A stretch of DNA of 6,548 bases from an uncultured Alcaligenaceae bacterium. GTDB taxonomy: Bacteria; Pseudomonadota; Gammaproteobacteria; Burkholderiales; Burkholderiaceae_B. The stretch covers positions 1-6,548 of the forward strand of contig CALCPT010000238.1 of the NCBI GenBank assembly GCA_937897265.1, written 5' to 3'. The position numbers were made by a program, and so were the translations under genes. The notes below the pieces were generated by a model. That model saw only the letters and a program-made list of their open reading frames with translations, searched no databases and was not told where the DNA came from. Of the stretch, positions 1-6,450 are shown piece after piece (within the stretch, counting starts at the first letter, position 1; every line of letters starts with the position of its first letter).

Positions 1-475
1 GGGCCAAAACGTTCTGTTGAATCGTTTTGACGTCACTTGCCTCTCGGACTTTGAACGAATTAGCAATGCCACAGCCCTTCGCGACCGCAGTCAGGTCAGT
101 GCCTAAGCTGCTGTGGCTATGCTGCATACCGGTTTCACCAAAATGGCCGTTATCGAGCACAACGATGGTGAGATTTTTAGGCTTTTGCGCGTTAATTGTT
201 GCCAACCCACCGATTCCCATCAACTGTTCGCCGTCACCCGTAATCACCAGGACCGACTTGCTGGGTTGGGCCAGGGCAAGGCCAAGACCAATCAACGCCG
301 CGCCACCCATGGCGCCCCACATGTAGAAGTTTTGGTCGCGATCGCCTGCCGCAAATACGTCGTAGTTCGACGAACCTAGGCCTGGAACTACTAAGGCCTC
401 AGGACACAGGTCGAGAAGGTCTTTCACAAAAGCCCGACGCTCGATCGTGCCAGAAAAAGCTGGAATATTGCTCAT
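1..475 (-). CDS. TPP-dependent decarboxylase, PP-domain (beta) subunit, ComE-like; 3' end cut by the window
   Basis: The gene reads leftward from an ATG at 475 and runs off the window after 158 codons without a stop, so the C-terminus is missing. It carries the TPP/Mg-binding signature of PP domains: GDG at residues 80-82, then 26 residues later DN (Asn109) at the end of a hydrophobic strand (TIVVLDN), followed by GHFGETGMQ. This matches the beta subunit of sulfopyruvate decarboxylase (ComE) and the C-terminal half of phosphonopyruvate decarboxylase. Such subunits bind the diphosphate end of TPP and pair with a PYR-domain partner to decarboxylate a 2-oxoacid in the cytoplasm. That partner lies 55 nt upstream (531-1079), consistent with an operon and an alpha-beta enzyme. 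An AGGA ribosome-binding site at 482-485, six bases before the ATG, supports the start. The family is clear; the substrate (sulfopyruvate, phosphonopyruvate or another 2-oxoacid) is not. Confidence 0.85.
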   Translation of the reverse strand, partial: MSNIPAFSGTIERRAFVKDLLDLCPEALVVPGLGSSNYDVFAAGDRDQNFYMWGAMGGAALIGLGLALAQPSKSVLVITGDGEQLMGIGGLATINAQKPKNLTIVVLDNGHFGETGMQHSHSSLGTDLTAVAKGCGIANSFKVREASDVKTIQQNVLA

Positions 476-530
476 GATGTTTCCTATCTAAAATAGTTAG
501 CGTGTTGAAATTGATGTGATCAGCGAGTGC

Positions 531-1079
531 TTAATTACGCACCCATTTTTTACGACCAATCAAGCTTTGCGATAACAAAATCGCAACACGGTCACCCGCT
601 TCAAATACGGAATCTAGCGCTGCACTCACAACATCTTCGACTTCGTCTGGCTTACTCACGCGAAGGACAGTGATGCCCATGAGCTCCATCACGCCTTGCG
701 TGGCGCGACTCATCGGACCTTGCCAAGGATTGAACTCGGCGTACTCACCACGCATGGTGACAAGCGTCAAAAACGGAAACCGGCAGCTTTCGAGCAAAGA
801 CATCATGTTGATGCAATTACCGACACCACTACTTTGCATCAGTAACGCATGGCGGTCACCGCCCAACCAGGCGCCGGCTGCAACCGCCACACCTTCTTCT
901 TCGGTGGTCAGGACAATGCCTCGCATATCTGGATCGGCATGCACACGCCGAATCACATGAGCATGACCTGCATCAGGCACATAAGACACCTGTTTAATAC
1001 CACCTTTTTTCAAGACGTTAAAAATATCATCTTGCCAAGCGTGTGTCTGACTATCATTTGGGGCAGTTTGACTACTCAT
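531..1079 (-). CDS. TPP-dependent decarboxylase, PYR-domain (alpha) subunit, ComD-like
   Basis: This 182-residue protein is a lone PYR domain, the length expected for a ComD-type subunit. The segment TTEEEGVAVAAGAWLGG (58-74) holds the conserved glutamate (E61 or E62) that activates the TPP aminopyrimidine. It is followed by MQSSGVGNCINMMSLL (81-96), matching the QxSGxGNxxN block of sulfopyruvate and phosphonopyruvate decarboxylases. NPWQGPMSRATQ (117-128) fits the ComD NPxQxPMGRAT region, although the usual Gly is Ser here. The run of acidic residues before EG looks closer to ComD than to the ANEG of phosphonopyruvate decarboxylase. The PP-domain half is the next gene downstream, so the pair should form an alpha-beta enzyme that decarboxylates a 3-substituted pyruvate or other 2-oxoacid to an aldehyde. 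An AAGG at 1087-1090, seven bases before the ATG, supports the start. No coenzyme M synthesis gene is visible, so that role is not assumed. Confidence 0.85.
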   Translation of the reverse strand: MSSQTAPNDSQTHAWQDDIFNVLKKGGIKQVSYVPDAGHAHVIRRVHADPDMRGIVLTTEEEGVAVAAGAWLGGDRHALLMQSSGVGNCINMMSLLESCRFPFLTLVTMRGEYAEFNPWQGPMSRATQGVMELMGITVLRVSKPDEVEDVVSAALDSVFEAGDRVAILLSQSLIGRKKWVRN

Positions 1080-1232
1080 GTTTCGACCTTTTTTGTCATT
1101 CGCAATGATTGAAATTAAACCACTCTGTCTAAGCTGCCCCTCTTACGTGGTCAGCCGGAAGTAAAAACTTAACCCTTGGTGTATCAGCTTCACTTAAACA
1201 AACTGAAAGCTGACACTCAAACTCGCGTCATA
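1080..1232. other. Intergenic gap between the amidase and decarboxylase genes, with one hairpin
   Basis: This 153-nt gap separates the amidase stop from the decarboxylase alpha start on the minus strand. It holds one modest inverted repeat: TCAGCTTCA (1184-1192) pairs with TGAAAGCTGA (1204-1213), with one bulged A and an 11-nt loop. No T run follows it on either strand, so it is not a convincing intrinsic terminator. I see no strong -35/-10 pair. The gap is long enough for a separate promoter for the decarboxylase genes. Confidence 0.4.
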
Positions 1233-2327
1233 TTACTTTAACAAACTTGCCGTCGCATCAGAAGCCGAAGGATAAGGTAATGCGCTGACCAGCATTTTTG
1301 TGGGTACCGTCTGCGCGAACAGTTTGGGTAAATCCAACACCACATAATTCAAGCGATGGGCGTAGTCTGAGATGTACATCTTATTGTTTGTCAGATCTTT
1401 AATCGCTACCCATTGGGTGTAGTCAGACAGGACGCTGTCGCCGCTTTTCGTCGCGGAGATACCAAGGGGTATGTCGACATTATTTAGGAGGTGCCCGATC
1501 AGTTGAACGCCCTCTTGCGCATTGACTGGCTGGGTGGCGTAATGCCTTAAAAACGCACTGCGAACAAAACGCGAGGGCGGCGTGTAGTCGCCAGGGATCC
1601 CGACCATGCCAGAGCCCTGCCCAAGCTCGGTCACATTCGAGCTGCCGACTTTCACAGTCGCGCCACTGAACACACTCAGGTTCACATAGTTGCGCAAATT
1701 GGTGAGATGCCAGTCATAGGTCGGAGCATTGGTCAACACGTGCGCCGCATTGGCGTACATGTTGAGTTGCCCATCAACGTACTCAACGACCAGCCCGTCA
1801 TTGCTTTTATCCGTAAAGATAAAGTGTAAAGTTGGAGGTGTCGGGCCTGCAGCAATTGAGTCATCTGCCCAGACTTTAATCTTTGGTAAGGCCGTCTTAA
1901 GCTCGGCGACATTGGCAAAATTGCCTAAAGCCCAAGTGCCAAAATCTAGAATAGAAATATATTCTTTGTCTTGCGGTTCAACCGTTTGATATTTGGTAAA
2001 GCCAGGCAAAAAGTTACCGCTAACACCCATGCCGGCTGAGTTTTGACCCTCAAGGATTACGTTTCCCGGAATCACGCCTGGACCAATCCCCACCACGGCA
2101 TATTTTGTTTTCATCGGGTGGGCGGCAAGCTTGAGTCCCGCCGGTGCGGTCATTTGGTATGGCGTGCCTGCAGGCAGACTCAGCACTTGCCATTGCATGT
2201 CAAAGGCCCACTCCATCGTCCGCCCCGAGATCACGACACCATCCTTTGTCTGAATATCGATCGCGGTACAGGCTAGTGCAACATTGGTCGCGAACATTGC
2301 GATGCACAGGGCAATTTTTCTAAACAT
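1233..2327 (-). CDS. Exported choloylglycine hydrolase / penicillin V acylase-family Ntn hydrolase
   Basis: This 364-residue member of the PF02275 family cleaves amide bonds with an N-terminal cysteine. Residues 1-19 are a signal peptide (basic start, hydrophobic core, ALA at 17-19). Signal peptidase I cleavage there would leave Cys20 as the new N-terminus and nucleophile, so export also matures the enzyme and it should act in the periplasm or outside. Other active-site matches to bile salt hydrolase (BSH) are R36 (BSH Arg18) in GRTMEW, N105 in GVSGNF, N200 in VLTNAPTYDWHLTNL, and R253 in GIPGDYTPPSRFVRSAF (BSH Arg228). E39 stands where BSH and Bacillus penicillin acylase have Asp. Some Gram-negative relatives hydrolyse penicillin V and N-acyl homoserine lactones, so an acyl-amide substrate is likely, but sequence does not choose between these and bile salts. 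It lies 47 nt after the Lrp-type regulator on the same strand, so co-transcription is plausible. A weak GGAT precedes the ATG. Confidence 0.88.
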   Translation of the reverse strand: MFRKIALCIAMFATNVALACTAIDIQTKDGVVISGRTMEWAFDMQWQVLSLPAGTPYQMTAPAGLKLAAHPMKTKYAVVGIGPGVIPGNVILEGQNSAGMGVSGNFLPGFTKYQTVEPQDKEYISILDFGTWALGNFANVAELKTALPKIKVWADDSIAAGPTPPTLHFIFTDKSNDGLVVEYVDGQLNMYANAAHVLTNAPTYDWHLTNLRNYVNLSVFSGATVKVGSSNVTELGQGSGMVGIPGDYTPPSRFVRSAFLRHYATQPVNAQEGVQLIGHLLNNVDIPLGISATKSGDSVLSDYTQWVAIKDLTNNKMYISDYAHRLNYVVLDLPKLFAQTVPTKMLVSALPYPSASDATASLLK

Positions 2328-2374
2328 GATTTATCCAAAATAAGTGCAGAGGGCCAACGGCTCAGGTATTAAGC

Positions 2375-2848
2375 TTAGCGCTGGGAAGCTGGCAAAGGTA
2401 AGGCTGTTTTATAACGTACTTGTTTTAACGCAAAACTTGAACGGATTTTTTCAATGCCGGGGATCGGGGTGAGTTGTTCAAGAATAAATTTTTCGAGGGC
2501 TCCGATGTCGGCGACGGCGACACGAATCAAGTAATCACTGTCCCCAGTCATCAAATAGCACTCCATCACCTCGTCGTGTTCGCAAATACGTTGTTCAAAG
2601 TGGGCAAGTGATTCTTTACTTTGGCTGGTTAAGCTAATGCTGATGAACACATTAAGCCCCAGTCCAAGCGCAGCCGCGCTAGCCAATGCGACATAGCGAT
2701 CAATGACGCCAGCACTTTCAAGTGCGCGCACCCGAGCCAGACAAGGCGATGGACTTAAATGAACTCGCCTGGCCAACTCGATGTTTGAGAGTGCTCCATT
2801 GAGTTGTAACTCTTGCAGAATTTTTAGATCAATTGTGTCTAGCTTCAT
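2375..2848 (-). CDS. Lrp/AsnC-family transcriptional regulator
   Basis: This 157-residue protein has the full Lrp/AsnC layout. It starts [16 protein letters not shown], then a helix-turn-helix at about 20-48 ([12 protein letters not shown], then recognition helix [18 protein letters not shown]). After a linker comes the RAM ligand-sensing and oligomerisation domain at about 65-145, including the effector-loop signature [10 protein letters not shown] (101-110). Such proteins assemble as dimers to octamers, bind clustered sites, and respond to amino acids. It is divergent from the E1 gene across a 162-nt region containing a Lrp-like operator, so it most likely controls that gene and itself. The arrangement resembles mdeR, which lies by the AceE-like mdeB gene in Pseudomonas putida. 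The start is the first ATG in frame, but no good Shine-Dalgarno precedes it, so translation may be weak or the transcript nearly leaderless. The effector is unknown. Confidence 0.93.
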   Translation of the reverse strand: MKLDTIDLKILQELQLNGALSNIELARRVHLSPSPCLARVRALESAGVIDRYVALASAAALGLGLNVFISISLTSQSKESLAHFEQRICEHDEVMECYLMTGDSDYLIRVAVADIGALEKFILEQLTPIPGIEKIRSSFALKQVRYKTALPLPASQR

Positions 2849-2892
2849 AAATCAATATTACTAGTTTTTTATTTTGTATAAATATATTATTA

Positions 2893-2948
2893 CAGCATTT
2901 TATGCTTTAAATAAGTATTTTTCCCTGCATTTAAAGCACCTCATGCTG
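2893..2948. promoter_or_regulatory. Candidate Lrp-type operator: 56-bp quasi-palindrome between the divergent genes
   Basis: Dyad symmetry is centred at 2920.5. Outer arms CAGCAT (2893-2898) and ATGCTG (2943-2948) match, and inner arms TGCTTTAAAT (2903-2912) and ATTTAAAGCA (2929-2938) match over 10 of 10 pairs; only four pairs between the arms mismatch. The same stretch can be read as three 15-bp boxes against the E. coli Lrp consensus YAGHAWATTWTDCTR, by my count: 2893-2907 (13 of 15), 2913-2927 (11 of 15) and 2934-2948 (11 of 15). Their centres lie 20 and 21 bp apart, about two helical turns, as expected for an Lrp multimer bound to one DNA face. The neighbouring Lrp-type regulator is the natural ligand. 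Binding is inferred. Confidence 0.65.
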
Positions 2949-2960
2949 CGTAGTTATCTC

Positions 2961-2966
2961 TAGAAT
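2961..2966 (+). promoter_or_regulatory. Possible -10 element of the E1 promoter
   Basis: TAGAAT matches the sigma-70 -10 hexamer at five of six bases and lies 44 bp before the E1 ATG. The bases 17 bp upstream (2938-2943, ACCTCA) are a poor -35 and overlap the last Lrp-like box. That is the layout of an activator-dependent promoter. The E1 leader (2973-3010) has no recognisable Shine-Dalgarno, only an A-rich run. On the lrp side the region 2849-2892 is very AT-rich with several possible -10 hexamers and no clear choice. Confidence 0.35.
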
Positions 2967-3010
2967 GATCGAATTGCCGAATAACGACTCTTAAAAAACC
3001 TTACGCACCT

Positions 3011-5764
3011 ATGAATGCCTCGATCGACCCCCGTCTGACCGCCTTGCTCACGACGACTGATACCGACACACAAGAGACCAGTGAATGGCGCGAAGCACTT
3101 CTAGCCGTGCTGGCCGCTCAGGGCCCAGAACGCGCCCGCTTTTTACTGGATGAGCTCGTGCGCACCGCACACTCTGCAAAAATCGGTTGGCGACCCGAAT
3201 TGAGCACTCCTTATGTCAACACAATTTCGGTCGATCAGCAGCCGGTGTTTCCGGGCGATCTGGCGATTGAAGAGCGCCTGGCCTCAATCATGCGCTGGAA
3301 CGCCTTGGCGATGGTCGTACGCGCCAATCAAGCGTATGGCGAGCTCGGCGGTCATATTGCCAGCTATGCTAGCGCAGCCGACTTGTTTGAAACCGGCTTT
3401 AACCACTTTTTTGAGGCGCGGCAAGGTACTGGCCCTGGCCAGCATCGCGGCGACTTGGTGTTTTTTCAACCCCACAGCGCACCTGGCGTTTACGCACGCG
3501 CCTATCTTGAGGGTCGGTTAACCGAACAAGACTTACTGAACTATCGCCAAGAAATCCGCGCAGCCGAACATGGTGCAGTGGGGCTATCAAGTTATCCGCA
3601 CCCCTGGCTGATGCCTGATTTCTGGCAATTTCCAACCGGCTCGATGGGGATTGGACCAATCAGTTCGATCTATCACGCACGCTTCATGCGCTACCTTAGC
3701 CATCGCAACCTGCTTGACTGCTCGTCCCGCAAAGTCTGGGGGGTGTTTGGTGACGGCGAAATGGATGAGCCCGAATCCATGAGCGCCTTAACGCTGGCTG
3801 CTCGCGAAGGCTTGGATAATCTTGTCTGGGTTGTTAACTGCAATCTGCAACGCCTTGACGGACCGGTACGCGGTAACGGTCGCATCATTGACGAACTCGA
3901 AAAACTGTTTACCGGTGCTGGCTGGAATGTCATCAAGCTCGTTTGGGGCAGCGATTGGGACGGTCTGTTTGCCCGCGATGTGACAGGCGCGTTAGCCCGA
4001 GCATTTGCCAATACGGTCGATGGACAGATGCAAACCTTCGCCGCTAAAGATGGCCGCTTTAATCGCGACACATTTTTTGGACAAAACGAAGAACTCGCAA
4101 AATTGGCACAAGGGATGACCGATGATCAAATTGACCGTTTGAAGCGCGGTGGGCATGATTTGGTCAAAATTCACGCTGCTTATGCGTCAGCAGCGAAGCA
4201 CGTTGGTCAACCAACAGTCATCTTGGCACACACCAAAAAAGGCTACGGAATGGGTAGCGCCGGTCAAGGCAAAATGACCACGCATAGCCAAAAGAAATTT
4301 GACGACACCGATCTGCTTGAATTTCGCAATCGCTTCAACCTGCCACTTTCCGATCAAGAAGCAACCTCACTCGCGTTTTACAAGCCCAGCGCCGATAGCG
4401 CCGAGATGAAATACCTGCAGGCACAACGTCAAGCCTTAGGCGGTTATTTGCCTAAACGAGACACTGCCTGCGACACCGTCCCAGTGCCTGCAATCGAACA
4501 GTACAGTGGCTTCGCGCTGAACGCTGAAGGTAAAGAGATGAGCACCACCATGGCCTTTGTGCGCATGTTGGGCAATCTTCTCAAAGACTCTTCTCTAGGA
4601 CCGCGCATTGTGCCGATTGTGGCCGACGAGGCGCGCACCTTTGGCATGGCCAACTTGTTCAAACAGGTTGGTATCTATTCAAGTGTCGGTCAACGCTATG
4701 CCCCTGAAGATATCGGGTCGGTATTAAGCTACCGCGAAGCGCTTGACGGCCAAATCCTCGAAGAAGGTATTTCAGAAGCTGGTGCCATTGCTAGCTGGAC
4801 GGCAGCGGCAACGAGCTACAGCGTCCATGGCTTGGCGATGTTGCCGTTTTATATTTACTACTCGATGTTTGGTTTTCAACGCGTTGGCGATCAAATCTGG
4901 GCTGCCGCCGATCAACGCCCTCGTGGCTTCTTGTTGGGTGCAACCTCGGGGCGTACCACCTTAGGCGGAGAAGGCTTACAGCATCAAGACGGCTCAAGTC
5001 ATCTTCACGCAGCCACCATCCCCAACTGCAAAGCTTACGACCCCGCCTTCGCCGGCGAGATGGCCGTGATCGTTCATCAAGGGATTCAAGACATGATGAT
5101 CGAACAGCGCGATGTGTTTTATTACATCACGCTGATGAACGAAAACTACGCACAACCAAGCTTGCCCGCTGCGGTACACGAGCAGGTGATTCGTGGGTGC
5201 TATTTGTTTGAAACGTACGCGGCTCAGACTAACGATCCGGTCGCGGCTCAATCAAGCAGCGCAAAAGCTGACGATTTAGCTGGCGTACGATCGCACGCCC
5301 CTAAGATTGAGTTGATCAAAAAGAGCAAATCAAACGCCTCGGGTAACACTTCGCCCGCAGCGGTCACACTGTTAGGCTCAGGCGCGATCCTAACTGAAGT
5401 GATCAAAGCAGCTCGGCAACTCGCCGCTCAAGGCGTGACTGCCTACGTCTACAGTGTCACCAGCTGGAGCGAACTCGCGCGCGACGGTCTGGCATGCCAA
5501 GACGCCCGCTTAGCCGGCGCTTCTAACGCGGACGTACCGTTCATCTACACGCAGCTAGGCACAAGCCAAGGTCCGATCATCGCAGCCACAGATTATGTGC
5601 ATGCCTTGCCAGAGTCTGTGCGCGCTTACCTGCCCGCCGATCGTCGCTACTTGACACTCGGCACAGACGGCTTTGGTCGCAGCGATACTCGTGCGGCCTT
5701 GCGCGAATATTTCGGGGTAGATGCCGCCGCAATCGTACGGGCAGCGGTGCTAGCTTTAGAATAG
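3011..5764 (+). CDS. aceE: Homodimeric pyruvate dehydrogenase-type E1 (AceE family), possibly an MdeB-like 2-oxobutyrate dehydrogenase E1
   Basis: This 917-residue protein follows E. coli AceE nearly throughout. E1 decarboxylates a 2-oxoacid on TPP and transfers the acyl group to lipoyl-E2. Visible landmarks are YFQxH-like FFQPHSAPGVYARA (151-164), SSYPHPWLMPDFWQFPTGSMG (193-213), the TPP motif GDGEMDEPES (247-256) with NCNLQRLDGP (276-285), the loop histidine H425 (E. coli H407), DEARTFGM (539-546), the catalytic E589 (E. coli E571) in EGISEAGA, H658 (E. coli H640) in GLQHQDGSSH, and GTDGFGRSD near the end. Two differences from E. coli stand out: a low-complexity insertion at about 737-783, and a C-terminus stopping about 25 residues short. 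No E2 or E3 gene follows; instead a PIN-domain gene starts 4 nt later. A divergent Lrp-type regulator and operator precede it. This context suggests a specialised paralogue such as MdeB of the P. putida methionine gamma-lyase locus, but pyruvate as substrate is not excluded. The ATG has no clear Shine-Dalgarno. Confidence 0.93.
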   Translation: MNASIDPRLTALLTTTDTDTQETSEWREALLAVLAAQGPERARFLLDELVRTAHSAKIGWRPELSTPYVNTISVDQQPVFPGDLAIEERLASIMRWNALAMVVRANQAYGELGGHIASYASAADLFETGFNHFFEARQGTGPGQHRGDLVFFQPHSAPGVYARAYLEGRLTEQDLLNYRQEIRAAEHGAVGLSSYPHPWLMPDFWQFPTGSMGIGPISSIYHARFMRYLSHRNLLDCSSRKVWGVFGDGEMDEPESMSALTLAAREGLDNLVWVVNCNLQRLDGPVRGNGRIIDELEKLFTGAGWNVIKLVWGSDWDGLFARDVTGALARAFANTVDGQMQTFAAKDGRFNRDTFFGQNEELAKLAQGMTDDQIDRLKRGGHDLVKIHAAYASAAKHVGQPTVILAHTKKGYGMGSAGQGKMTTHSQKKFDDTDLLEFRNRFNLPLSDQEATSLAFYKPSADSAEMKYLQAQRQALGGYLPKRDTACDTVPVPAIEQYSGFALNAEGKEMSTTMAFVRMLGNLLKDSSLGPRIVPIVADEARTFGMANLFKQVGIYSSVGQRYAPEDIGSVLSYREALDGQILEEGISEAGAIASWTAAATSYSVHGLAMLPFYIYYSMFGFQRVGDQIWAAADQRPRGFLLGATSGRTTLGGEGLQHQDGSSHLHAATIPNCKAYDPAFAGEMAVIVHQGIQDMMIEQRDVFYYITLMNENYAQPSLPAAVHEQVIRGCYLFETYAAQTNDPVAAQSSSAKADDLAGVRSHAPKIELIKKSKSNASGNTSPAAVTLLGSGAILTEVIKAARQLAAQGVTAYVYSVTSWSELARDGLACQDARLAGASNADVPFIYTQLGTSQGPIIAATDYVHALPESVRAYLPADRRYLTLGTDGFGRSDTRAALREYFGVDAAAIVRAAVLALE

Positions 5765-5768
5765 CGGG

Positions 5769-6380
5769 ATGCCCTCAACACCATCCCACGCGCCCGGCCT
5801 AGTACTAGACGCCTGTATTTTGATGTCGGGTTTGCTGCGGCCGCTGCTTCTGAATCTCGCTGAGGCGGGTTTGTTGATGCCACTGTGGACAGACAAGATC
5901 GGTCAAGAATGGCAGCGTAATGCTGCACGTCTATGGCCGATTGAGCCCGCGCTTTTAAAAAACGAATGGCAGCTCATGCAAGAGCAATTTCCACACTCGA
6001 ACATGGGTGACGTCACCGAGTTTGAGGCTGACCTTCGACACACTGATCGTAAAGACAAGCACGTCGCCGCAGCCGGGATCGCCGGCGTTGCAAAACACAT
6101 TGCACAGCCAATCAGCGTATTGACCTGGAATCTCAAAGACTTTAGTCGCTCTGAACTACGCAAGCAGCAGCTCGGTTTGATCGACCCTGATCGCTTACTG
6201 TCGCAGTGGTGGGCCACCCAATCCTCTCAGCTACAGCAGCATATCGACGCCACAGTTCAAGAGCTTTTCTCAACTGGCCGACGTCAACCCGAGCCCGTTG
6301 TTGCGATGCTAAAGCGCGACCGCTTGTTTAGACTAGCGGGTTGCTACGAACGGTTGATGCAGACGACTCGCACGAGATAA
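5769..6380 (+). CDS. PIN-domain protein (PIN_3-like putative ribonuclease), no visible antitoxin
   Basis: This 203-residue protein has a PIN fold resembling the PIN_3 (PF13470) group. LVLDACILMSGLLRPLLLNLAE begins at residue 11 with the first metal-binding Asp (D14). TDKIGQEW (41-48) gives the conserved Glu (E47). TDRKDKHVAAAGIAG (92-106) supplies D93 and D96, and VLTWNLKDFS (117-126) holds N121 and D124. All four acidic positions of a PIN nuclease are therefore present, and the domain looks intact. About 65 C-terminal residues beyond it are helical-looking with no motif I recognise. Most PIN toxins sit behind a small antitoxin gene; here the upstream neighbour is the E1, whose stop is only four bases before this ATG. 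With no room for a Shine-Dalgarno of its own, translation is probably coupled to the E1. It ends 16 nt before the terminator's A tract. RNase activity is known for the family; the target and any partner here are unknown. Confidence 0.85.
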   Translation: MPSTPSHAPGLVLDACILMSGLLRPLLLNLAEAGLLMPLWTDKIGQEWQRNAARLWPIEPALLKNEWQLMQEQFPHSNMGDVTEFEADLRHTDRKDKHVAAAGIAGVAKHIAQPISVLTWNLKDFSRSELRKQQLGLIDPDRLLSQWWATQSSQLQQHIDATVQELFSTGRRQPEPVVAMLKRDRLFRLAGCYERLMQTTRTR

Positions 6381-6396
6381 TCACTTGTAGTGAATC

Positions 6397-6438
6397 AAAA
6401 AAAACCCCGCTTGCACCTAGATGCAAGCGGGGTTTTTT
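6397..6438. terminator. Bidirectional intrinsic terminator
   Basis: An 11-bp perfect stem (6405-6415, CCCCGCTTGCA, with 6422-6432) closes a 6-nt loop. Eight A residues precede it and six T residues follow it. It can therefore terminate the E1/PIN transcript on the plus strand and the converging minus-strand gene, whose stop codon lies at 6451-6453. Confidence 0.93.
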
Positions 6439-6450
6439 AGACTATGTAGC

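Noticed and set aside
27..379. Two overlapping plus-strand frames near the left edge
   Set aside because: Both are antisense to the TPP-binding beta subunit, whose minus-strand frame is open over the whole region with an intact GDG...DN motif.
1184..1213. Hairpin as an intrinsic terminator for the amidase gene
   Set aside because: The stem is AT/GC mixed with a bulge, and no T run follows it on either strand.
2268..2327. Amidase N-terminus as a lipoprotein signal (Cys after ALA)
   Set aside because: Position -3 is Ala rather than Leu/Val/Ile, AXA fits signal peptidase I, and lipidation would block the cysteine that the family needs free as nucleophile.
3691..4071. Minus-strand open frame of 126 codons inside the E1 gene
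   Set aside because: It lies wholly antisense to strongly conserved E1 sequence including the TPP motif, and its translation is Arg/Ser/Pro-rich as expected for a shadow frame.
5903..6217. Minus-strand frame of 104 codons inside the PIN gene, considered as a possible antitoxin
   Set aside because: It overlaps the conserved PIN active-site codons, is Cys/Ser-rich without a DNA-binding motif, and has no promoter or ribosome-binding site I can see.
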